From Phalacrocorax aristotelis (Eukaryota > Chordata > Aves > Suliformes > Phalacrocoracidae): DNA of 64,000 nucleotides. This document shows, in pieces, positions 20,876 to 32,701 of this stretch; the first letter of the stretch is position 1; every line of letters begins with the position of its first letter. The position numbers and the translations under genes were made by a program. Where the stretch lies: assembly GCF_949628215.1 (NCBI RefSeq), contig NC_134288.1, forward strand, positions 9,865,682 to 9,929,681, given 5' to 3'. Under the pieces are notes generated by a model. The model made no database searches, was not told the origin of the DNA, and saw only the letters and a list, made by a program, of their open reading frames with translations.

Positions 20876-23606
20876 TGAAACCAGCTGTTTACATGCAGGA
20901 ATCAGGTATTTTGCCTTGAAGCCGCTGGAAGGCAGAGCTCTCTGCTCACCCCATCCCCCTGGCATACACCCACTCCTCATCCGTCTGGCGCTCGCCTCAC
21001 GACCACGGGATGTGTGGCTGGCCGCCGCGGTTATCTGCCCGTGAAATGCAAGCGTCTAATCAGGTTTTCATTGTCAGTGCCCTGCGTCTGGCCCCTTCCC
21101 CTCAGGGCTCCGGCCACCATGGCACTGCTGGCCATGGCTCCTCCTGGCCGCTTCCTTCCCCACTGGCCGCTGCCCTGTGTTTCCTCCTGTTCTCTGGGCA
21201 GCAGGAGCACCCACACCAGCTTGGCTTTTGGTGCCCATCCCGCCCTCCCCATTCCTTGGGGAATGGCCGACTCCTTTTTGCTTTTTTACTGCATTTAAAG
21301 CATGGCTTCAATTGTTGCAGCCCTCAGGGAGGAATCCCTGGCTGCACTATGTCTGGGGGCGGCAAAGCCATGCAGAGCCCTCCCTGCCCAATGCCCCATT
21401 TTGTGGGGGTCCCCAGCTTTGAGCATTTGGTGTCCCACAGGACCAGCTATTTCCCCGCGCTTTCCCTGTGGTGCATGCTCCCCACCACTCACTTTGGAAA
21501 GAGCGAAGTTGCACGCACGTGATCCGCACGTGGACGCGGGAGGCTGTGTTGTTCCTCTTGCCAGGCAGTTGTGCAGAGGAGGCTGTGCTGTGGGGGAAGC
21601 CCGTGCCTGGAGCCCCCCCAAACCCCAGCAGGGACAAGCCCTTCCCAAACCAGCTAGCCCCCATTTTAGCCTTGGACCCGGTGCCAGTGAAGGATCTGCT
21701 CTGCACTGGCTCACCTTGGCCAGTAGAGCCAGGTTCCACTGTACCCGGCTGTGGTGGGCAACACTGCTGGGGTGGCAGGAAGCAGGTGGCAGGGTGGCTG
21801 GGAAGGGATGCTGCTGAAAATCTGCCTTAAACAACCTCCCAAACAGGGCCAAGAGCAGCAGCAGCCGATGCCAGTGGGCGTGTGAGGTGTGGATGATGCT
21901 CCAGTGTAGTGCTCCTCCACGCAGCACCACGCCATACCCTGCTGTCGGCTGCACCAAGAGCAGGGGCATCCCGGCAGAGTGCTGCCAAGGAGCTTCCCGG
22001 CAGAGAAGGTCCTGCTGCAGCAGCTCCTCCAGCCAGGTTTTTCTTTGCTATGCCTAATGGCTCCTTCCTGCAATGAGCCGCCTCCTCCCACGGCCAGGGA
22101 GCATGTGGCTGCAGCACTGGCTTGGTGGCCGCCGCAGGCTGCATTTGCAGGGCAGGGGCTGTGCTCAGGTATGGCTGTGCTGTGTGGGGTGCTGGCAGGA
22201 ACCCCGGCCACCCCAAGCTGCCAGCCCTAGAGATGTGGCCATAGCAGGAGCCGGCAGCGCCTGGAGGAGCTGTACTAGGCTTGGCAGGGACTGTTGCTTG
22301 AAGCAGCCTCTGAGGTCACCCATGGCCCCTATTCCCCAGGGGTTCTGGGCGTGTGGGAGCTCCCCTGACCCTTCCCAGGCAGTGGGGTGCTGGGTGCAGT
22401 GGGGCACCTGCTCCCTGCGCTCTGCCTCCCCATTTTGGGGCTGCCAGTTCCTCTGGTTGCACGCTGCCCCATGCCTGTCCATTGCTATGGGGACGGATGG
22501 AGCCGTGACCAGGAGAAAGGGCATCCTCCTACCTGGTTCTGGCATCCCCCAGGGAAGCTTGGAGCAGGGGACCTGCCTGTCTCGGCTGCCAGAGGTACTG
22601 GTGGCCCTGTCTCAGCTGTGGGTACGGGCACCACAGCACAGGGAGAGGTGTGTCTCCGGGCTCTTTGCAGGGATCCTCAGTATCCCCCAGCCCCATCCTG
22701 GGTGGCCTCAGAGTCCCCTAGAGGCACCTCCCTGACGGCCAGCCATCAGCATTGTAGATGTGTCGGTGTGTAGCGGTAGCTGTGCGTGTGTGTCGGCGTT
22801 GCATTAGCCACGGTGTTGTAGCCCTGGTGCGGGTACCAGCCTGCGGAGGCAGGCGGGTGTCATGCATCAGACACGTGTTCCCTGTATAGAGCGCGTCCCT
22901 GTCCCTGCCCCCTCCCCAGGCCGTTCCCCACCAGACCCAGACCCACCCAAGCTGGAAAAGCCAAATAAGCGCCGGGCCAGTCGCGACGCCAGCAGCCTGC
23001 TCCCGCCTCGCCACCACCCTGGGGGGCTCTGCCTTCCCACCCCTGGGCAGCCCTGTGCCAGGAGCACCCCAAGCCTTCTCTCACGTGTCAGCCGGGTTTG
23101 GGGTTCCCATGGGGTCCTGCGGCCCCAGGGCTCTCCAGTGCGCACACATCTTGCCCAGCACCTCGGTGCCTTGTTGGGGCGTGCGGCCACCATGTGCTGT
23201 GCATCACCCATGGGCCGGGGCGCTCCCTCCACGGACCGTCAGGCGAAACATTTCCTCAGGAGCAGGTTCTGGGTCAGCGCCGGAACCGGAGCCAGAGCTG
23301 GGGCCAGCCCCCAGTCCCGGCCACAAGCACAACACCATCCGCTTCGTCCCCGTCCCCCTCCCCACCCCCCTCCTGCCCCCTCCTCGAGACTCGCTGGGTG
23401 TATTTGTTGGGGGAGAACCGTTGTGGACAGTGGTGGATTTTCTGTGCCGTGTGGTTGTAGTGCTTAGAGACCCCCCCCAGCGTGTGGCCCCCTCCCGCTG
23501 CGCCCCCCGCCTCCCCGCTGCCCGGTGCTGGCTGGCATGCGTGTGCGAGCGTGTGTGCGTGCGCGTGCGACATCCCGTCATCACTAGAGACAAAGTGAAT
23601 AATAAT

Positions 23607-23635
23607 AATAAAAATAAATTAATAATAAAAATAAA
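23607..23635 (+). terminator. SOX12: Cluster of four proximal AATAAA signals (SOX12)
   Basis: AATAAA at 23607, 23613, 23624 and 23630 in an AT-rich island within GC-rich DNA. These are candidate proximal polyadenylation sites of SOX12. Confidence 0.5.
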
Positions 23636-23914
23636 CCAAACCTCTCTCAGGAAGAAGCCGCCCCGGTGGTGGCCGAATGGGCCGGGGGCCCCCGGAGCTG
23701 GCGGGGCCCCGGCGCAGCCTGCGGACGGGCACCAGCGCTCGGGGTCACCTTTGTAGTGTTGTGTTAGTGAAGGGTTCCTGTATATGTTGTCTTGGAGAAA
23801 TAGGCTTTTAGCCGAGGGGCAGCCCCATCCCATCCTGGGGAGGGGGCTGCGATGTGGCCAGCTCCTGCTCTGCGGGAGCTCGGGTAACAGTTATCCTGAC
23901 TATTGTGATTATGG

Positions 23915-23920
23915 AATAAA
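23915..23920 (+). terminator. SOX12: Distal AATAAA signal of SOX12
   Basis: A canonical AATAAA followed by GTGTGTTGGTCTG, a good GU-rich downstream element. It is the best candidate for the SOX12 3' end. Confidence 0.6.
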
Positions 23921-24210
23921 GTGTGTTGGTCTGCTGCCCACGGCTCCGGCTCCTCCTGCGCCGCCTCGCTCCTCCCAGGTTGATGTGGGGCTCCCAGGGG
24001 TGTATGGGGTTTGCAGGGGGAACTGGGGTTCCCAGTGGCCAGCAGCCAGTTCCCAGGCATGTCAGCTCCCACCTTGGTCCACAGACTCCCACCCTGAGCC
24101 CTGGCTCCCATGGGTGCCCACACTGACTGTCCCCTGGGGAGGGTTTACCCTCGTCAACCAGAGCAAGCTGGGTGTCCCCTGGGAGCAGTGCCATGCTGCT
24201 GGGGGGTGTG

Positions 24211-24213
<3 letters not shown>

Positions 24214-24255
<42 letters not shown>

Positions 24256-24570
24256 CTGTGTGCATGTGTGTGTGTGCATCCCCCTGCATGTTTGTAACCA
24301 CCTGCTTGGTGTGCAGTGCATGTGCATGCACCCTGTGTGTGTGCACAGGTGTGTGCACGGTCTTGTGCGTGGTGTGTGGATGCCCAGTGTGTGTGTGTAC
24401 ATGCATGTGGTGTGCATGCGTGTGTTCCATGCACACATGTTCTCCGTGTGGGCCTGTGCACACCATGCGCTGTGCACATGTGTGTTATGTGTGCCTGTGA
24501 GCACCGTGTGCTGTGTATGTGTGTGCGCCATGTGTGCCTGTGCGTGCTGTGTGGTGTGCATGTGTGCTGT
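24214..24570. repeat. (GT)n microsatellite and degenerate flank
   Basis: A pure (GT) run of about 41 bases (24214-24254) followed by some 300 bases of interrupted TGTG/TGCATG repeats. The alternating purine-pyrimidine tract is a classic Z-DNA-forming sequence. Confidence 0.95.
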
Positions 24571-24766
24571 GCTTGCCCCATGCACACACAGCCCCACGGG
24601 ACTGTCAGCTCCACCCGTGGCGGTGGCAGCCCCAGGTCTCAGCCTGTGGGGAAGGGATTGGGTAGGGGGAGAGCCGGGATGGGGGGGATAATCCAGCCCC
24701 GCAGGAGGGTCTGGGGGGGCCACGGAGGGCACGTGCCGCTTGCATCACTCCTCTCCACCCGTGGCT

Positions 24767-24780
24767 GTTGCCATGGCAAC
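24767..24780. promoter_or_regulatory. Perfect palindromic RFX X-box
   Basis: GTTGCCATGGCAAC is a perfect 14-base palindrome matching the RFX consensus GTNRCC-N(0-3)-RGYAAC on both halves. It lies about 1.9 kb upstream of the NRSN2 start codon, within a moderately CpG-rich patch. Confidence 0.6.
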
Positions 24781-26657
24781 AAGGGGAGCCCGGAGCATCC
24801 CCGGGTACTGCCGGCCCCGGCGATGCTGGCCACCGGGCTGTCCCCGGGGCGGGGGTAGAGGTGTCCAAGGGGTAGCCGTGACCCTTCCCAGCCCCATGGG
24901 AGTGCAGGGCTGCACCCGCTCTGGGGCAGCACCCAGCACTGCCCTGGGGTCCCCCAGCTACAACCCCGCATCCATAGAAGCAGCAATGCCCCGGTATGGT
25001 GGCACAGCATCCCCTGCCACGGGACACTGCCTGGCTCAGCCAGGAGCAGGAAGGCCTGTGGCTCTGGCCCAGCCACAGTCCTGGCTCACAGCCATTGCTG
25101 GTGCCCTCCTGACCTCGCCATGTGCTGGGGCCACACAGGGCCAGGTGCCCGGCACTGCGCATGCAGGCACGTGCACACGTGGCCACCACGGGCCTGGCTG
25201 TGAGTCACACACAGCAGCTGCACCCAGCATCTTGCCAGCTCTGCAGGCAGCAGTGGCTGCTCCCAGCCTTGCAGCAGGGACCCACTCTGCCTGCTGCCCT
25301 CCACCCAGGCACGGCCCCTCCCTGCCATCCCCACCCCGAGTCCCTGGGAGGAGGATGGTGCTGGGGCTGTGTTGAAGATGGGGCTGGCTACCCACCCATG
25401 GATGGTGCCGTGGGATCCTTCCCAGGCACAAGAACAGCAGAGGGACAGCTATGGGTGATGGCACTGGGGCGGGGAAGGATGTGCTAAGGCCTCTGTCCCC
25501 CCACAGGTAAGTGGGAAGCAGGCAGGGCTGGGGGACAGGGGTGTGGGTAGGAGTGAGCCTGCGTGGGGACATGGAGGGGATGCAGAATGAGGAAAGCTAG
25601 GGGGTGAGGGGCAAAGTGATGGGCACCAGGGCGCACCAGGGTGGTCCCCAGGGTGAGCCCCCCCCAAGCTGTGGCAGCACCAGGCTGGGGTCTGCCAGAC
25701 CCCTGCATGTGAGAAGGGATGGAGGGACAAGCATGTCCTCAGTTCTGGGGACACCCAGGCTGGGGCAGAGGGCCTGGGGCTGTGCTGGGGGACAGCTGGT
25801 CCCACAGGCAGCGCGTTCCCTCCCCGCAAGGCCTCTCCAGTGCAGGGCTTTGTTCAGCGCTGCAGACGGCACCGAAAGGGTCCCAGTTTCCCCCCTTGGC
25901 CTCCTCCAGGCTGACACTTCCACACACATACCCACCCTGCACATGCACCCGCACCCGCACTCGCGCACACACGCCAGGCTGAGGGGCTGCCCTGGTGAGG
26001 GCTGAGCCGGCAGTTCCCATGGCAATGCTCCATCCTTGAGCAGGTGGTGAGGAGGGGATGTGGTCCCCACAATGGGGTGGCTGTGTCCCTGTGTCCCCGC
26101 AAGGCAGTGGCCCTTTGGCCACCCCAAGGGTGGCTGCATCCCTCCCTGCCACCGCCCCTCCTTCCCCATCGCTGGTGATTGGGTGGCTGTGGATGGCCTG
26201 ATGGTGGGCCTGATCCTGCCAACATGGCAGCAGGGGCTGTGCTGGGGCTGTGCTGGGTCTGGATCCAGCCCAGGATAGGCAGCATCCCGGGGTGCAGGAG
26301 GGTTCCCTTCCTCCATCCCATGTGGAAGCCCCACCTGGATAAGGGCAGCAATGCTCCCAGTTGCCCTGAGAATGTATGCGCCTTTGGCCTTGCTGCCCTG
26401 GTGCCCATGACAGAGCCATGGGGGTGGGGGAGGCAGCTCTTGGGCTCCCTCTTGGTGCTCCCCAAAACAGGCAATGACCCCTGCATGGGGGTTGCATCCA
26501 GCACTGGTGCCCTGTCCCCTGCCATGCACCCTGGGCAAGGGCAGGAGCCAACTCAGCCCCATGGGTGCTGCAGCTGCAGGAGGGGAGTGGCTGTGAGTGC
26601 CAGGGTCCTGTCACCCTCCCCATGGCCTGACCTGGCCCCTCTGTGCACCCAGGCCCG

Positions 26658-27534
26658 ATGCCCACCCGTGAGCCAGACTGCAGCTGTGGCTGTGGGCCCA
26701 GCATGGCACAGGGAAAGTGGTATGTTGTCCGTTCCTACCTCCACCTCTTCTACGAGGACTGCACTGGGGCCAGCCCCAACAGGGACAGGGATGGGTCCTT
26801 GCCCCATTAAACCTGGGCCCCCCTCATCTGGAAGGTAAGAGACCCTGATAACCCTTCCTCCCACTTCCCCTGGAGATGCATCCCCTGCCCACATCCTGCA
26901 CAGGGTGCATCCCGCCATGGCATTAGGGTGGCTCTGTCCCCAGGTGAGCTTCTCCACAGGGATCTTATTCCTGCTCGTGGGGGCTGTAGCGGTGGCTGCC
27001 AGATCCCTGGTGCCCCTGAAGCTGGAGGGGATCAGAGAGGAGGAGTTTGTGGTGCTGGATGTGCAGGTGGTGCAGTACAACCATGCGCTGGGAATGTGCC
27101 AGCTGGTGGGCATGGCGCTGTGTGTGGTGGCTGGGGTGCTGGGCACTGTCGGGCTCCTCTCCTGCGTGCTGGCCCCACACCACCACCGGGAAGAGGAGCA
27201 GCGGCTCTCACCCATCCTGTGTGGCAGCCCCCTGCCGCAGCCCTCTGCCACCTTCACCCCAGCAGGGACAGTGATGCCCTTTGGCATCTCCTGCATTCAT
27301 GTGTCCAACCCTGGCGGGACACCTGAGGCAAGGGAGGTGATGGGTGATGCCTGGCATGCGGCCAAGCCATGCTGCACCCTGGGAGCCAGCTGGATCACCT
27401 GGAGCTGGCTTGCAGCGAGCACTGCAGAGCATCTGGCTCAGTCCCAGCATGGACACCACATCCCACTGTCCTCTCGACCTGCGTCCCCCACACCCCCTGC
27501 TTCTGCAGCTGCTGCTGCTGCCACTGCTCAGTAA
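26658..27534 (+). pseudogene. NRSN2: NRSN2 (neurensin-2) with in-frame stop in first coding exon
   Basis: Neurensin-2 is a two-span membrane protein of neuronal vesicles. Exon 1 begins after the acceptor ACCCAG (26652), with ATG at 26658 and donor AAG|GTAAGA after 26834. Exon 2 begins at 26944 after CCCCAG and stops at 27532-27534. Homology to human NRSN2 is clear: the Cys-rich start (CSCGCGPS), GKWYVVRSYLHLFYEDC, the first span (STGILFLLVGAVAVAA), PLKLEGIREEEFVVLD and the second span (CQLVGMALCVVAGVLGTVGLL). An in-frame TAA lies at 26808-26810 (codon 51), eight codons before the donor. No alternative donor restores the frame. Ignoring that stop, the frame would encode 255 residues (human 204), with about 50-60 extra C-terminal residues of low complexity. 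The gene may be a recent pseudogene, a polymorphic null or a base error in the assembly. Splice sites and both membrane spans are otherwise intact. Confidence 0.85.
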
Positions 27535-29510
27535 AGATGCTGAGAAATTCCTTCGCTGGTGGCTCGGTGGCTGTTGCTGTCTGTGTCAGAAATGCTGCAA
27601 GTGCTGGGTTTCACATGGTGGCTACCACCTGCCCCTGCTGCCAGCAGCACCTCATTCAGTTCATTGCAAAACCAGATCAGAACCCGGGAATGAAACCATT
27701 TGGCCCAATTTCCCTGTCAGAGGCTGCTGAGGCCGTTGGTGTTGGCTGAGCACAGTGGTGGGCACCTGGGGGGGGCCAATGGGCACAAGGCAGGGGGCAC
27801 AGTGTATGGGGGCACACGCAGGGCCTCACCACGTGCCCTCTCCTGCCAGCCCAGTGCAGTCCCATGCACCACCTGCCTTGGCCACCAACATCTCAGCTCC
27901 CTGGGATGCCCCTGCACACTAGGGTGCTGCTGTGTCTTGGTGGGAGGGTCCTTGCTGCACTGCTGAGCCGCGCTTGGGGACCAGTGTCACTCTTGGAGCA
28001 GAGAACACCTGGAGCCCCCAAGGATATTGGTGCTGCTTGCCCGGGGCCTACCCACACTTCCCAGTTATTCAAGCTTCCCCTTGCTTCCTGAGGCTCCTGT
28101 CCCATGTCTCCCCAAGGCCAGGACCTGCCAGGGCCTTGCATCACCCCACAGCAACCCTTGTGTTGCAACATGTGGGCGCTGTGCAGCACACCCAGCATCC
28201 CAGGCCTGCACAGCCCTGGGGGCTCCAACCTGCTGCCTGCAGGGGCTGGCTACAGTAGGCACCATGGGGGTGCCAGGACCCCAAACTCTGCCTCCCATTC
28301 CCCCAGCTTGGCCCTATGTCCTTGAGAAAGATAAGCTGCTCCTTTGGACTAGCATGGCTAGTGGCCTGGCACTCTGGCACATCCCTATGCTGCCTCCTGC
28401 AGTGTCAGGGCCAGAGCGTGACCACACCATGGCAGAGCCAGGGCAGAAGGACCTGGCTGGTAGCACCCAGCAGCTCCTCCAGTAACCCTGGCCCAGACCT
28501 GGTCACACCAGCCATGCTCTGGCGCAGCAGGACAGGGGCAGCCGTCCCCTCAGCCAGGGACCAGAGTGGGAGGGTGAGGTGGGGATGGGGAGTGGGAGAA
28601 CGACCTGTCTCCATGCCCTTGTGGGATGCTGATACCAGTCATGCACAGGGAGGGTGGTGGGGCAGGGAGGATGGCAGGGCAGGCAGAGGAAAGAGGGGAG
28701 CCAGGCCAGGCCAGGGTGTTCCAGTTGGGCTCACAGTGGCATCGGCCACAGATGGGATGGATGGGATGGGACAGGAGCAGGCAGCTGCCACGCCCCATCT
28801 GGATCCAGCATGGAGGAAGTGACTGGAGGAACCCCAGGACAGCCCTGGGCTGGCGAGGCCAAAGGCCCTGCGCCTTCAGCCCCACAGCCCCACGTGCTGT
28901 ATGTTGTGCCTCCAACCGCTGGCCCCTGCAGCTCGTGCCGGAGCTGCAGGATGGGGGCTGCTCCTGTGGCACCCTGCATAGCTCCACTGAGGCCGAGTGC
29001 AGCAGCCAGGCATGGGTAGCCCACGCTCTGGTGTGGGCAACTGCTCCCAGAGGAGGATGGGGAGGAAGAGCTGCACAGTGAAGTGCCCAGAGGTGCTGGT
29101 GAGCAGGAGAAGAGGAGGGCTTCAGGGCCTGAGAGCGGAGGTGCCCAGGTGTTCAGCTGATGGCTGTGGCAGGATGTGGCTGCCTGGACTGGGATGCCGC
29201 TGGGAGGGCTCTGTGTGCACCATCAGCTCTGTTGCCCAGCCCTGTGTCTCTGGGGAACTGTGCTGCCAGCAAAGCTACGACGGCCGGGAGCAGGTGTGTG
29301 TAAGACAGCTCAAACACCCCTGTGGCCCCCACCCTCAGCATGGTGCTGACCTGTGTTAAACTGTGCCGAGCTGTGCCCAGCCTGCCAGGTGCACGGTGTG
29401 CCAGGCTGCATCTGGACCACAGCAACTGGGACGGACCCAGATATTTGCACAGATCCCTGCTTCCCCGTTTGTGCTCTTTTTGGGTAAATAAAAAGACATG
29501 TGACCTTTCC
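27535..29510 (+). other. NRSN2: Probable NRSN2 3' UTR to AATAAA at 29487
   Basis: About 2 kb with no recognised coding domain, ending in AATAAA at 29487-29492 with a GT-rich downstream element. It is most simply the NRSN2 3' UTR. A cysteine-containing open frame at 28997-29359 begins only at GTG and was not accepted as a gene. Confidence 0.45.
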
Positions 29511-30504
29511 TTGTGGGCTGCTCTCTCTGCTGAGTCCCAAACTGGCTGCAGCTGCCCAGGGCTAGGCCTGGTTGTGCCTGGGAAGAGCATGTAGCAGCTC
29601 TGTGCTGGCAGCTGAGGGACCCTGGTGAGCAGTTTAACCCGCTGGCAGGTGCTGGGCTTGCTCTTGGGGCTCCAGGCTGGATACCTGCCCTGGCAGTATG
29701 CCAGAGCTGGGCATCACATTAACATAATAACAAAGGCACTTGGTGCAAGGAACAGTGCTTTGCTGGCTCTGCAGGCTTCTCTCTGCTGTAAAACCTCAGC
29801 CCTGCCTGCCCTCTGCTCCCCAAAACCTCACCGAGGTCCCAGCAGCTCTCCACACCCTGTGGCCCTCTACCTGCATGTCCCTCCGAAAGGGCCTTTAGCA
29901 CTATTGAGAAAATCGCTCCCAGAGAGGAACCCACAGGGAACTAAAAATAGCCTTAGCCCGACCCAGTAAACACGGCCACCAGCCTTGTGCCACCCAGCCA
30001 AGCCCGTTCCTAGCTCAGGGAAGGCAGCTGCGTCACCCTGGCTCAGCAGAGCATACCCAGCTGCTGGAGGCTGCACAGGGGAAGTGGTGACAGCCGGGCC
30101 TCTGCTGCTGGGCACCATGCCCAGGATCTCCCCCCGCAGCCAGGCACCCAGCCCGGGGTGCAAAAGAGGGCTGGGAGGTCAGGCTATTTACAGCCCCGCT
30201 CTGCCCACCATGCCGCTAATGGGGGGGATGCCCCGGAAAGCCAACGGCACGTGCAAGTCCTGGCATTTAACCAAAGGTAGGCAGATGGAAGGAGAACAGC
30301 AACCGGGGCACACGAGTGCTGTTTGGCTCCACTCCTGCTTCTCTTCTCACAGGGCTTGTGGTTGTGAGGCCACATGGGTCAGCGACTGAAGAGCTGGCCT
30401 GGCCACCACATGGATGGGCCAGCTCTGGGCCATGGGGGGCCACGAGGGCAGATCTGGCACCCTGCGCCCCGTGCCGTGGCCCCTGCCAGCACATGGGAAG
30501 GGAA
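29511..30504. other. NRSN2-TBC1D20 intergenic gap
   Basis: About 1 kb between converging transcripts. Human has TRIB3 and RBCK1 here. No pseudokinase, RING or ubiquitin-like domain is visible in any frame. Confidence 0.55.
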
Positions 30505-32701
30505 GGAAGTGTGTTTAGTAACTGTTTATTTTACAGTTATAGGGTTTGTACAAATCTGCATTTACACAGGTATGTATATGTCTTTGTACAGAGTAACTGA
30601 AGCACCCAAAGCTACTGTCTCCTCCCAGGCCCTTCCTCCCCCAGGGACAACTCAAGAACTAAAGTGCATTGTGGCCAGACAGTGGGGGTTGCTGCAGGGG
30701 CTTCCCCCCAGGGGGGTCCAGCCATCCCCTCCTTCGGGGCAGTGGGGGAGTCTACAGAGGGGTCCCAGAACCTCCGGCAACATCCCCAGGTCACCACAGA
30801 CTCTCCTGCACCACAAGTTTCTAAAGTGCTAAATCTCCCACCCTCTGCCCCGCACCGCTGCTGCCCTGGGGAGGTGCTGAGGGCCAGAAACAGGCTCTGC
30901 CTTCAACCACACTGGGAGGGGAGACCTGTGAGCAGCCCCTGGCTCTCACCAGTAGTGTGGACAGCCCTGGCATGAGCCAGCCACTGGCACCTGCAAGGAG
31001 AGGGAACAGGTCTCACGGCCCTGCCTGAATGAGAGCAGGTTCACACTCTGGATTTCAGCCTGCAAGGGCAGAGGAAACTCCTCTGCTCAGAGCTTTATGG
31101 AAACACAGGTCAGGCGTGATGACTGCCCACACACCCTCCGGCCAGCCTGATGGTCAGAACAGCAAGGCCTCTCTGAAAGCGAGGGCCCACAGGGCAAACC
31201 AGAACTTAGCCAGAGGTGGTTATGAACCAACAGGCAGGGACTGAGACAGGAGGGTGCCGAGTCTTGCAGGGCACGAGTTTTCTTCTCTATCCCAAAATCT
31301 GTAACTCTTCAACCAACACCTAATTTTCAGGTGTGCAGCCCCTGGGCACGGCACAGATGGTTTTCGGCACAACAGAGTAATGGTGGGGGAGCTGGGTGGG
31401 AGCCGTAAGGGACAGGTAAGGGCACTTGCGGGAGGTTTAGCAGCTCAGGGGAGAGGTAGAGGCATATAATGTCTATTGGCTTTGTCTCAGTGGGGCTTCG
31501 AGTTGTCTAGATGGATTTGCTGCTTAGGTTGGAAGGCAGGGAGTGCTAGGACTGTTAATGGGACTGGGTGGGGATACAGGAGCTATGCAGGGATCAGGGG
31601 TGGCCTTTCTGGGAAACTCCCTCACTTGCGTTATTCTGAGGGGTGACGCTGAAGTCTGATCACCTTGTGGGAGAGATTTATGACAGATTTCCTACCACAA
31701 TGACTTCTGTCCTGTGCAAAGTGTTTCACAAGGTGGAAAAAGCCTTTCTCTGCATTAAAGCCTGCTTCCAGAGCTGTAAAAGAAGCCTGCAACGGGTGTT
31801 TATGGTGCTGCTAAGACTTGTGGTGACACTATCTGGCACATGACAGAACATACCTTGGGCAGGGTGAGCGATACTTGTCTCTCACCTTGCTGACCCAAGA
31901 TATGACCACACTAGTGCCAGCGAAAGAGCCCCAGCAACCGAGAGCTAAGCTCCCTCGGCAGTCCCGCGGATCTGCTCTTGTCCTCTGCCCTTCTCTCCTG
32001 TAAAAAGATCAGGCTGCAAAGAGGAGGAAGCAAAAAAAGCCACGGAGTGTTACACACTGGAGAGAACCTCATGGCAGGGCGCTGACAGGGGTCTGTGAAA
32101 GGTTTGGCTCTACTCAGAGGTTGCCTATAGGAAAGGGAAGGGTCGGACCACTGGCGAAGCTGAACACAGACAGAGGGGCACGCTGGCAGCCTGCAGGCGG
32201 GAGCAATGCAGAGCCAGAGGGCTGCCCTGTCCCTCAGGAGTGTAACAGCCCCTTGCCCCCACACACACATGCACCCAGGCTGAACCCTGCCATGACACTC
32301 TCCTCCAGGTGAGGATCTGCCCTCACTCCCACTAACTATCCCTGACAGAGAACGTGGGATTGTTTTGGCATAGCTCACACATGGCTCTCCACTCGTACAG
32401 TCACCTGTGTGCAGCCTGAAGAGCCCGACTTGTCCATACCTCCGGTTCCTCATGAGATGGCGGCAGTGCCCATCTGCTCACTCCTGCATGAGGAGGAGAG
32501 AATTGGGTGAGCGTCAGTGTGAGGCACAATCCTGCTGGGCTGGTTCCTATCACTCTGTCGCAAAGGCCAAAAACGTCACTGGATGCAGCAAGAATAAAAA
32601 ATAATCTTCAGACAGGTCGTTTCTGGACACGTCCTTTCATCAAACATCCCCCCTTACCACCAGGGAAGGATGTGGTGACAGGGAAGGCCCTTCCTCTGGC
32701 T
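30505..32701 (-). other. TBC1D20: TBC1D20 3' UTR with AATAAA
   Basis: From the stop codon (32704-32702) to a minus-strand AATAAA at 30530-30525, giving about 2.2 kb. No coding exon is recognised. The end is inferred from the signal. Confidence 0.6.

Larger units (their letters stand above)
20791..23935 (+). other. SOX12: SOX12 long 3' UTR with alternative polyA signals
   Basis: About 3.1 kb from the stop to a strong AATAAA at 23915-23920, followed by a GT-rich stretch. A proximal cluster of four AATAAA hexamers lies at 23607-23635 within an AT-rich run. No coding exon is recognised inside. Long 3' UTRs are usual in SoxC genes. The T14 and A11/A10 runs lie at 20816-20875. Continuity of the UTR to the distal signal is inferred. 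Confidence 0.6.
23936..26652. other. SOX12-NRSN2 intergenic / NRSN2 5' region
   Basis: No protein-coding exon recognised. It holds a long GT microsatellite (24214-24570), a perfect palindromic X-box (24767-24780), a polypyrimidine-cag|gtaagt junction at 25506/25507 that could be the donor of an NRSN2 leader exon, and a CACGCAC-rich stretch at about 25920-25975. The NRSN2 promoter should lie here, but its position is not fixed. Confidence 0.5.

Noticed and set aside
28997-29359. Cysteine-rich plus-strand ORF near the AATAAA at 29487
   Set aside because: It begins at GTG. The cysteine spacing does not match a known family, and it lies in the probable NRSN2 3' UTR.
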